Shown piece by piece: positions 50,073 through 57,101 of a DNA stretch of 64,000 bases. The number at the start of each line of letters is the position of its first letter. Position 1 is the stretch's first letter. A program made the translations under genes and the position numbers. The stretch spans positions 620,001-684,000 of the forward strand of contig NZ_ATXN01000002.1 in the NCBI RefSeq assembly GCF_000421705.1, read 5' to 3'. Origin of the DNA: Brevundimonas naejangsanensis DSM 23858. Lineage in GTDB: Bacteria; Pseudomonadota; Alphaproteobacteria; Caulobacterales; Caulobacteraceae. Below the pieces are notes generated by a model that was not told the DNA's origin, did no database searches, and was given only the letters and a program-made list of their open reading frames with translations.

Positions 50073-50420
50073 ATGATGATCGACCACCCGGCCCTGTCCG
50101 ACGAAGACCGCACGCCCGGAGCCGCCATCGCCAAGGCGGCCCGGCAAGGCCTGGCCCTTCGCGAACAACATGGACGCGGCGGGACCGAGGTCGGCGTTAG
50201 CCGCGCGGAACAACTGATGTCGCGCACGCCGCTCAGCGATCGCGACATCAAATCCATGTACAGCTATTTCGCTCGTCACGCCGTGGACAGGCACGGTCGC
50301 CATTGGGCCGATCCGATCAAGCCCTCGGCGGGCTACATCGCCTGGAACCTGTGGGGCGGGGACGAGGCCCGCGACTGGATCAACATCCTGCGCGCCCGCC
50401 TGCGCGAGGTCGGCGTGTGA
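50073..50420 (+). CDS. Small protein with phage-associated KSMYSYFARH motif, 115 aa
   Basis: The protein reads AAIAKAARQGLALREQHGRG, then GGTEVGVSRAEQL and SDRDIKSMYSYFARHAVDR, ending with PSAGYIAWNLWGGDEARDWI. The segment KxMYxYFARHxVD...P(S/N)xGxIAWxLWGGD is one I recognise from proteins encoded in phages and prophages and from stand-alone bacterial proteins; its function is not known to me. The GTG start of topoisomerase IB overlaps its stop (GTGTGA), so the two are translated together. GAAGAG precedes the ATG. Confidence 0.75.
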   Translation: MMIDHPALSDEDRTPGAAIAKAARQGLALREQHGRGGTEVGVSRAEQLMSRTPLSDRDIKSMYSYFARHAVDRHGRHWADPIKPSAGYIAWNLWGGDEARDWINILRARLREVGV

Positions 50421-51418
50421 CGTCCCCTCATCCCCCACCGCCGAAAGGGCTGACCTGGTGCAGTGATGACAGCCCCGGCCTGACTCGCCGTCGCTCCGGT
50501 CGCGGCTTCTGCTATCGGGATGCGGACGGCGACCTGATCCGGGACGCCGCCATGCTCGACCGCATCCGCGCCCTGGCCATCCCGCCGGCCTGGACCGATG
50601 TGTGGATTTGTCCGCGCGCCACCGGCCATATTCAGGCGACGGGGCGCGATGCGCGCGGCCGCAAGCAGTACCGCTATCACCCCGACTGGACGGCTCATGC
50701 GGCCGAGAACAAGTTCGAGCGCCTGCCCGCCTTCGCCCGCGCCCTGCCCCGTCTGCGACAGCGCGTAGAGGACGACCTGTACCGGCGCGGCCCGTGTCGG
50801 GAAAAGGTGCTGGCCACCGCCGTGCGCCTGCTTGAGATCACCCTGATCCGCGTCGGCAACGCCCAGTATGCGCGCCAGAACCGCTCCTACGGCCTGACCA
50901 CTCTCAGCAAACGCCACCTGGATGTGGACGGCGCCGCCCTGACCTTCGCCTTTCGCGGCAAGAGCGGGATCGAACACAGCGTCAGCGTCCGCGACCGACG
51001 CCTCGCCACGGTGGTCCGGACGCTGCGGGATCTGCCCGGTCAGCAATTGTTCAAATACCGCGATGCGAACGGCGCCCTGCATCCCGTCACCTCGGACGAG
51101 GTCAACGCCTATATCCGCGAGGCGGCGGGAGAGGAGTTTTCAGCCAAGGACTTCCGCACCTGGGCCGGTACGGTGTCCGCCGCCCGCGCCCTGCGCGACG
51201 CCGAGGCCCCGACCTCGGCCGCCGACGCCAAACGGAAGGTGACGATCTGCATCAAGGCTGTGGCGGGTCTGCTGGGCAATACGCCGACCGTCTGCCGCTC
51301 GTCCTACGTCCACCCTGCGGTCGTCACCCTGTTCGAACAGGGGCGGCTGGCGCAAAGCCTGCCGAAGTCAGAAGCGGCCTCTTTCGAGACCGCCCTGATC
51401 AAGCTGCTGGCGGCCTGA
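50417..51418 (+). CDS. DNA topoisomerase IB, poxvirus/eukaryotic type, 333 aa
   Basis: The N-terminal domain (AIPPAWTDVWICPRATGHIQ; QATGRDARGRKQYRYHPDW) and the catalytic domain (ITLIRVGNAQYARQNRSYGL; LTTLSKRHLDVDGAAL; FAFRGKSG) fit bacterial topoisomerase IB. The active-site tyrosine is in CRSSYVHPAV, with Arg-Lys-Arg helpers upstream, and FSAKDFRTWAGTVSA holds the His/Thr-type motif. It relaxes supercoils via a 3'-phosphotyrosine. The GTG at 50417 has GAGG seven bases before it; the longer ORF belongs to the upstream gene. Confidence 0.93.
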   Translation: MTSPHPPPPKGLTWCSDDSPGLTRRRSGRGFCYRDADGDLIRDAAMLDRIRALAIPPAWTDVWICPRATGHIQATGRDARGRKQYRYHPDWTAHAAENKFERLPAFARALPRLRQRVEDDLYRRGPCREKVLATAVRLLEITLIRVGNAQYARQNRSYGLTTLSKRHLDVDGAALTFAFRGKSGIEHSVSVRDRRLATVVRTLRDLPGQQLFKYRDANGALHPVTSDEVNAYIREAAGEEFSAKDFRTWAGTVSAARALRDAEAPTSAADAKRKVTICIKAVAGLLGNTPTVCRSSYVHPAVVTLFEQGRLAQSLPKSEAASFETALIKLLAA

Positions 51419-51434
51419 TCCAGGCCGCCCCGCC

Positions 51435-52481
51435 TCAATCGGCCCAGTTCAGGACGACCTTGCCGGACTGGCCCGACTTCATGGCCTCAAAGCCCGCCTC
51501 GAAGTCCTGATAGGGCATCTGGTGGGTGATCAGCGGGGTCAGGTCCAGACCGGCCTTCAGCAGGCCCAGCATCTTGCGCCAGGTGGTGAACATCTCACGC
51601 CCATAGACGCCCTTGATGGTCAGGGCCTTCAGGATGATCGCGCCCCAGTCCGTCTCCATCGGCTTGCTGGGAATGCCCAGCATCGCCATGCCGCCGCCCA
51701 TGATCAGGGTGTCGACGCACTGCTTGAAGGCGACGGGCGAGCCCGACATCTCCAGCGCAACATCGAAGCCGACCTTCAGGCCCAGTTCGTGCATCACGTC
51801 GCGCAGGTCTTCCTTGGTGGTGTTGACCGTGCGCACGCCCGGCGCGACCTTTTGGGCAAGTTCCAGCCGGAAGTCATTGATATCCGTCAGAACCACGGTG
51901 CGCGCGCCCGCATGACGCGCCACAGCCGCCGCCATCATGCCGATGGGGCCGGCGCCGGTGACGATGACGTCCTCGCCCAGCAGGTCGAACTGCTGCGCCG
52001 TGTGCACAGCGTTCCCGAACGGGTCGAGGATGGAGCCGATCTCATAGGGCACATCGTCCGGCAGTTCGATGACGTTGAAGGCCGGGGCCACCACGTACTC
52101 TGCGAAGGCGCCCTGACGGTTCACGCCGATGCCGCGCGTGTCGGGGTCCAGATGGAAGTGACCCGCGCGGGCCGCTTCGGAGTTCAGATCGATCACATGT
52201 CCCTCGGCCGAGACGCGCTGGCCCACCTTCAGACGGCGATCCACGTCCTTGCCGATAGCAACGATCTCGCCCGAGAATTCGTGGCCGGTGATCATCGGAA
52301 CCGGCACGTTCTTCTGGGACCATTCGTCCCAGTTCCAGATGTGGATGTCGGTGCCGCAGACGGCGGTGCGATGCACCTTGATCAGCACGTCCTCGTCGCC
52401 CGCTACGGGGATGGGGGCGTCGATCAGTTCCAGCCCTTCGGCCGGTTTCGTCTTGGCCAGGGCCTTCATGGTGTCGGTCAT
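51435..52481 (-). CDS. tdh: L-threonine 3-dehydrogenase, 348 aa
   Basis: A zinc alcohol-dehydrogenase-type enzyme. CGTDIHIWNWDEWSQKNVP (catalytic zinc Cys), ITGHEFSGEIVAIGKDV, and a Rossmann fold with VIVTGAGPIGMMAAAVARHA are present. The threonine-dehydrogenase pattern IWNWDEW is specific. It forms 2-amino-3-ketobutyrate and NADH from threonine. Its ATG overlaps the stop of kbl (TGATG). Confidence 0.95.
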   Translation of the reverse strand: MTDTMKALAKTKPAEGLELIDAPIPVAGDEDVLIKVHRTAVCGTDIHIWNWDEWSQKNVPVPMITGHEFSGEIVAIGKDVDRRLKVGQRVSAEGHVIDLNSEAARAGHFHLDPDTRGIGVNRQGAFAEYVVAPAFNVIELPDDVPYEIGSILDPFGNAVHTAQQFDLLGEDVIVTGAGPIGMMAAAVARHAGARTVVLTDINDFRLELAQKVAPGVRTVNTTKEDLRDVMHELGLKVGFDVALEMSGSPVAFKQCVDTLIMGGGMAMLGIPSKPMETDWGAIILKALTIKGVYGREMFTTWRKMLGLLKAGLDLTPLITHQMPYQDFEAGFEAMKSGQSGKVVLNWAD

Positions 52482-53683
52482 CAGATAACTCCCAATTCCT
52501 TGCCGGCCGTCGTGAACGCCGCGACCGCTTGATCAATCTGTTCGAAGGTGTGGGCCGCCGACATCTGGGTGCGGATGCGAGCCTGACCGCGCGGCACCAC
52601 GGGGAACGAAAAGCCGATGACGTAGACGCCCAGCTCCAGCAGGCGCGCGGCCATGTCCTGCGCCAGCTTGGCGTCGCCCAGCATGACCGGGATGATCGGG
52701 TGCTCGCCCGGCAGCAGGTCGAAACCTGCCTGCGCCATCGCCGAGCGGAAGCGCGCGGCATTGGCGAACAGTTGTGTCCGCAGCTTGTCGCCTTCCTCGC
52801 CCGCAGCGATACGGATGGCCTCCAGCGACGAGCCGCACACGGCGGGCGCGAGAGCGTTGGAGAACAGGTAGGGCCGCGCGCGCTGCTTCAGCAGTTCCAC
52901 GACGTTCGACCGGGCGCAGATGAAGCCCCCCATCGCCCCGCCCAGCGCCTTGCCGAAGGTGCCGGTGACGAAGTCGACTTCGACCCCGCAGTGCGCAAAC
53001 GAGCCCTTGCCCTTGTCGCCCAGGAAGCCGGTCGCGTGGCAGTCGTCGACCATGATCAGGGCCTGATACTGGTCGGCCAGGGCGCGGATCTGGTCGATCT
53101 TGCCGATATAGCCGTCCATCGAGAAGGCGCCGTCGGTGGCGATGATGATGTTGCGGGCGCCGGCGGCGCGCGCCTCCTTCAGCTTGGTCTCCAGATCGGC
53201 CATGTCCGAGTTGGCGAAGCGGTAGCGCTGAGCCTTCGACAGGCGCACGCCATCGATGATGGAGGCGTGGTTCAGGCTGTCCGAGACGATGGCGTCCTCG
53301 GCCCCGAACAGCGGCTCGAAGATGCCGCCGTTGGCGTCGAAGGCGGCGGCGAACAGGATGGCGTCCTCAAAGCCGAGGTAGTCGGCGATGGCGCGTTCCA
53401 GCTCCTTGTGGATTTCGAGCGTGCCGCAGATGAAGCGCACCGACGCCGTGCCCGCGCCCCACTTCTCCTGCGCCCTGATCCCGGCCTGGGTGACGCGCTC
53501 GTCGCCCGCTAGGCCCAGATAGTTGTTGGCGCAGAAGTTCAGCACGTCGCGGCCGTTGACGGAGATCACCGGCCCTTGGCGCGAGGCGATGACGCGCTCG
53601 GGCTTGGTCAGCCCCTGGGCGTCGATATCAGCCAATTCGGCGGAAACACGGTCGTAGAAAGCCTGGGTCATATTCTGGGTCAT
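52481..53683 (-). CDS. kbl: Glycine C-acetyltransferase (2-amino-3-ketobutyrate CoA ligase), 400 aa
   Basis: A PLP alpha-oxoamine synthase. LNFCANNYLGLAGDERVTQA, LNHASIIDGVRLSKAQRYRF, MVDDCHATGFLGDKGKG (Asp and His at the PLP ring) and VTGTFGKALGGAMGGFICA (PLP Lys in GTFGKALGG) are intact. With Tdh it turns threonine into glycine and acetyl-CoA. The order kbl-tdh in one overlapping operon matches other bacteria. A second in-frame ATG four codons downstream is possible. Confidence 0.96.
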   Translation of the reverse strand: MTQNMTQAFYDRVSAELADIDAQGLTKPERVIASRQGPVISVNGRDVLNFCANNYLGLAGDERVTQAGIRAQEKWGAGTASVRFICGTLEIHKELERAIADYLGFEDAILFAAAFDANGGIFEPLFGAEDAIVSDSLNHASIIDGVRLSKAQRYRFANSDMADLETKLKEARAAGARNIIIATDGAFSMDGYIGKIDQIRALADQYQALIMVDDCHATGFLGDKGKGSFAHCGVEVDFVTGTFGKALGGAMGGFICARSNVVELLKQRARPYLFSNALAPAVCGSSLEAIRIAAGEEGDKLRTQLFANAARFRSAMAQAGFDLLPGEHPIIPVMLGDAKLAQDMAARLLELGVYVIGFSFPVVPRGQARIRTQMSAAHTFEQIDQAVAAFTTAGKELGVI

Positions 53684-53722
53684 GTTTGCTCCGCTACGCT
53701 GAATCTCGGCAGGTTTGAACCC

Positions 53723-54601
53723 CTAGCCTGCGGCGGGCGCAGCCGCCTGAGCCGAGGCCTCAGCCACGGGGCGCAAGGGGCTGACCTCAACCTGCCCGCC
53801 GCAGGGCGTGAAGGCCAGCGGCAGGGCGATGGCGCTCGCCGCGCCCGGCGCCGTGACCCGCACCGTCTTGGCCGAAGGACAGGTCGCCTCGCCCTTGTCC
53901 TCATGCGGGATGACGCTCCAGGCCAGATCGAACCAGGCGGCCTGTTGCGGGCGGATCTCCACCGGCGTCGGCGCGCGCCCCTGCGCGAAATAGTTGCCCG
54001 GCCCCTGCGCCGCCCGAACGCCCGTCAGCAGCTTGCCGTCGCCGTCCAACAGGCTGACGGAGGGATAGCCCGTGACCGTGCAGGCGGACGGGCCTGTATT
54101 CCTCAGCGCCAGAGTGGTCACGCGGTGACCCATGCCAGCATCGCCGCCTTCGACCGCCAGACGCAGGTTCTCGGCGGCGCAGGGTGCGCCCGAAGGCGGC
54201 GGCGCCACCGCCGCGACCGGGCGGCTGCAGCGCTCGATGATGACGCCGCACGCCTGATCCCCCTGCCCCATACGGCTCAGCGTGCCGCTCTCCGTCTCTC
54301 CGCGGCTGGCTGTCCACCACTCCAGCCCCTGCCCCGCATAACGGGCGCCGCTGGCCGAGACGACGCTGGTCAGGGCGTAGTCCTTGCCTTCGTAGGAGAC
54401 GCGGGCGGTCTGGGCGTCAGGATAGGCGACAACGACCGTCTTGCCGCTTTCGCAGGCATAGCCGACGGCCGCCGCGTCCTGCATCGCCGGGGCCTCGATC
54501 GGCGAGGTCGGCTCGGCTGGCTTCTCCTGCGAACAACCAGCGACCAGCAGGCCCAGCCCGGCGGTCAGGGCGATGGTCTGAAACGTAACGGTTCTGGTCA
54601 T
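53723..54601 (-). CDS. Lipoprotein with MliC and DUF4232 domains, 292 aa
   Basis: A lipobox (GLLVAGCSQ, Cys at about 23) anchors the protein. An MliC-type lysozyme-inhibitor domain follows (AAVGYACESGKTVVVAYP; VSYEGKDYALTSVVSASGAR; LEWWTASRGETESGTL). After a Cys-containing linker comes a DUF4232 domain (CAAENLRLAVEGGDAGMG; TTLALRNTGPSACTVTGYPS; SLLDGDGKLL). The MliC part would protect peptidoglycan from c-type lysozyme. It is divergent from the ZnuD-like receptor, with the Zur box between them. AAGGGG lies five bases before the ATG at 54601. Confidence 0.85.
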   Translation of the reverse strand: MTRTVTFQTIALTAGLGLLVAGCSQEKPAEPTSPIEAPAMQDAAAVGYACESGKTVVVAYPDAQTARVSYEGKDYALTSVVSASGARYAGQGLEWWTASRGETESGTLSRMGQGDQACGVIIERCSRPVAAVAPPPSGAPCAAENLRLAVEGGDAGMGHRVTTLALRNTGPSACTVTGYPSVSLLDGDGKLLTGVRAAQGPGNYFAQGRAPTPVEIRPQQAAWFDLAWSVIPHEDKGEATCPSAKTVRVTAPGAASAIALPLAFTPCGGQVEVSPLRPVAEASAQAAAPAAG

Positions 54602-54688
54602 GGCGGCCCCCTTGAAACAGCGACCCTGCTGCAACGTCGCGGGCTTGTGAAGGCTCCTCCAAGACGAAATCGTCAAGGGGGTGGTTGC

Positions 54689-54711
54689 GTAATGATATAC
54701 TATAACATATC
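54689..54711. promoter_or_regulatory. Zur box before the ZnuD-like receptor
   Basis: The 23 bases match the gammaproteobacterial Zur consensus at 19 positions, with arms AATGATATA and TATAACATATC around a central C. A possible -10 hexamer (TATACT) lies inside, so Zur binding would block transcription. It ends 33 bases before the chosen ATG of the receptor and lies 88 bases before the divergent lipoprotein start. Confidence 0.8.
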
Positions 54712-54744
54712 AAGCCTCACATCATTGTAACGGGGATGCGTGAC

Positions 54745-56868
54745 ATGCGATTTCGGACCTTCCTGCTGACGGCCGCGGGGGCGGCGGCGGTGACCAGCCT
54801 GGGCGTCGCTGCGCCTGCTTTCGCCGAGGATGTCGTACAGCGTCAGTCACAGAACGACCCGCACGATCACGCCCCCCGCGCCGCCGACGCCTATGAGGTG
54901 GATGAGGTCGTCGTGCGCGCCCTGCCCCTGGGCCGCGCAGGCGACGACGTCGGCTCGCACGTCGCCCTGCTGAGCGGCGACGACCTGGTTCACCGGCGCC
55001 AGTCGACACTGGGCGACACCCTCAGCAGCATCCCCGGCGTCAACTCCGACACCTTCGGCGGGGGCGCCAGCCGGCCGGTGGTGCGCGGCCAGACCTCGCC
55101 TCGCGTCAAGGTGCTGAGCGAAGGCGCGGGCCTGATGGACGCTTCCGAAGTCTCGCCCGACCACGCCGTCAGCGGCGAGCCCCTGCTGCTGGAAGGCGTC
55201 GAGATCCTGCGCGGTCCGGCGGCCCTGCTCTATGGCGGCGGCGCTATCGGCGGCGCGGTCAATCTGCTGGACAAGAAGATCCCGACCCGCATCCCGGCTG
55301 AAGGCGGAGAAGGCGTGGCCGAATATCGTCTCGGCTCGGTCGACAATGAAGAAGCCGGCGTGGTCGGCATGACGGTCGGGGCCGGAAACTTCGCCCTCCG
55401 CGTCGAAGCGGCGGCGCGCAAGTCGGACGATTACAAGGTTCCGGGCTGGGACGAACCGCGCCTGGACGGCTCCTATAATGAAACCTCGACGGCGACTCTG
55501 GGCGCCTCCTGGATCGGCTCGCGCGGCTATCTGGGCGCGGCCTATACGGAACAGACCAGCCGCTACGGCCTGGCCGGTCACAGCCACGAATATGAGGGCT
55601 GCCACCCTCACGGAGACCACCTCCACTGCGGCGGCGGCCACGATCATGGCCATGACGACCACGATCACGGCGACGACGACCATGGGCACGACCATGAAGG
55701 CGACCACGACCACGCCGCCCCCGAAGTCCGCCTGAAGAGCCGCCGGGTCGATCTGCGCGGCGAACTGCGCGATCCGCTGCCAGGCATTGAGAACGTACGT
55801 CTGCGCGCCGGTTACACTGACTATGAGCACAGCGAGCTGGAAGAAGGCGTCGTCGCCACGACCTTCACCAACAAGGGCTATGACGGCCGGATCGAGGCCC
55901 AGCACCGCGAAATCGCCGGTTTCAAGGGCGTCGTCGGCCTGCAGTTGAGCAAGAGCGATTTCGCCGCCGTCGGTCTCGAAAGCTTCCTGGCGCCCAGCAC
56001 GACCAAGAACACCGGCCTGTTCGTGATGGAGGAGTACGAGATCGGCCTATGGCACCTGGAGGGCGCCCTGCGTCAGGAATGGCAGGAGGCCTCGGCGCTC
56101 GGACTGGCCGATGTCAAACACAAGCCCTTCTCCATCTCGGGCGCAGCTGTATGGCACTTCACCCCCGGCTGGACGGGCGCCGTGTCGCTGTCACGTTCGC
56201 AGCGCGCGCCCTCGGCTCAGGAGCTCTATGCCGACGGCGTCCACCTGGCGACCAACACCTATGAGATCGGCGATTCCGATCTGAGCGTCGAGACGGCCAA
56301 TTCGATCGAACTCACCTTGCGCAAGACCGAAGGCTCCCTGACCGGATCGGTCAGCGCCTATCACTATGTCTATGACGACTACATCTTCGCCCGAACGCTG
56401 GATCAATACGAAGATTTCCGTCTGATCCGCTACAGCCAGGCCGACGCGACCTTCACCGGCATCGAGGGCGAACTGACGCAACAGTTCACGCCGTGGCTGT
56501 CGGGCACGGTCTTCGGCGACTACGTCCAGGGCGAGCTGAAAGGCGACGGCGGGAACCTGCCGCGCATCCCGGCGGCGCGGGCGGGCGTGCGTCTGGCCGC
56601 CTTCCAGGGACCTTGGTCGGGCGACGTCGAATACAGCCGCACCTTCAAACAGACCGACATCGCCGCCTTCGAGACCGAGACGCCGGGCTACGACATGGTC
56701 AACGCCACGATCGCCTATGACGTCGATCTGGGGCCGGTCCGCTCGCAGATCTTCCTGCGCGGGACCAATCTGCTGGACGAGACGGCGTTCAACCACGCCT
56801 CCTTCCTGGCCGAGACGGCGCCCCTGCGCGGGCGCAACCTGACGGTCGGCGTGCGCGCCCGCTTCTAG
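54745..56868 (+). CDS. znuD: ZnuD-like TonB-dependent zinc receptor, 707 aa
   Basis: A signal peptide (AAVTSLGVAAPAFAED) is followed by a TonB box (EVDEVVVRALPLG), a plug (LGDTLSSIPGVNSDTFGGGA; SRPVVRGQTSPRVKVLSEGA; GVEILRGPAALLYGGGAIGG) and a barrel ending in TVGVRARF. Between barrel strands, at about residues 280-326, a loop holds some 20 His residues with Asp and two Cys (GHSHEYEGCHPHGDHLHCGG; HDHGHDDHDHGDDDHGHDHE), as in ZnuD zinc receptors. The Zur box upstream gives independent support. I use the ATG at 54745 for spacing; one at 54736 abuts the GGGG. Confidence 0.92.
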   Translation: MRFRTFLLTAAGAAAVTSLGVAAPAFAEDVVQRQSQNDPHDHAPRAADAYEVDEVVVRALPLGRAGDDVGSHVALLSGDDLVHRRQSTLGDTLSSIPGVNSDTFGGGASRPVVRGQTSPRVKVLSEGAGLMDASEVSPDHAVSGEPLLLEGVEILRGPAALLYGGGAIGGAVNLLDKKIPTRIPAEGGEGVAEYRLGSVDNEEAGVVGMTVGAGNFALRVEAAARKSDDYKVPGWDEPRLDGSYNETSTATLGASWIGSRGYLGAAYTEQTSRYGLAGHSHEYEGCHPHGDHLHCGGGHDHGHDDHDHGDDDHGHDHEGDHDHAAPEVRLKSRRVDLRGELRDPLPGIENVRLRAGYTDYEHSELEEGVVATTFTNKGYDGRIEAQHREIAGFKGVVGLQLSKSDFAAVGLESFLAPSTTKNTGLFVMEEYEIGLWHLEGALRQEWQEASALGLADVKHKPFSISGAAVWHFTPGWTGAVSLSRSQRAPSAQELYADGVHLATNTYEIGDSDLSVETANSIELTLRKTEGSLTGSVSAYHYVYDDYIFARTLDQYEDFRLIRYSQADATFTGIEGELTQQFTPWLSGTVFGDYVQGELKGDGGNLPRIPAARAGVRLAAFQGPWSGDVEYSRTFKQTDIAAFETETPGYDMVNATIAYDVDLGPVRSQIFLRGTNLLDETAFNHASFLAETAPLRGRNLTVGVRARF

Positions 56869-57101
56869 GTTTCTTCCACGCTGCAAAAAACAGGGGGCGG
56901 GATCCGACGGATTCCGTCCCTTCGTCCGTTGGACCCATGTCGGTTCTGACGGGACTAAGCCTCTTATTACAGGAGTTTAATTCCTGAGTGCGATTGCGCC
57001 CCTTTTCGGCGCACATTGTTCTCTATCTGGGCCGATGCGGTCGATGAGACAGGGCTTCGACCGCGAGCGTGCCTATTTCCCGGTTGCCTTTAGGACTCGA
57101 C
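56869..57101. other. Intergenic region between two TonB receptor genes
   Basis: 233 bases without a supported gene. A small hairpin CAGGA...TCCTG lies at 56970-56985. No convincing terminator for the zinc receptor and no riboswitch motif were seen. Confidence 0.4.
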
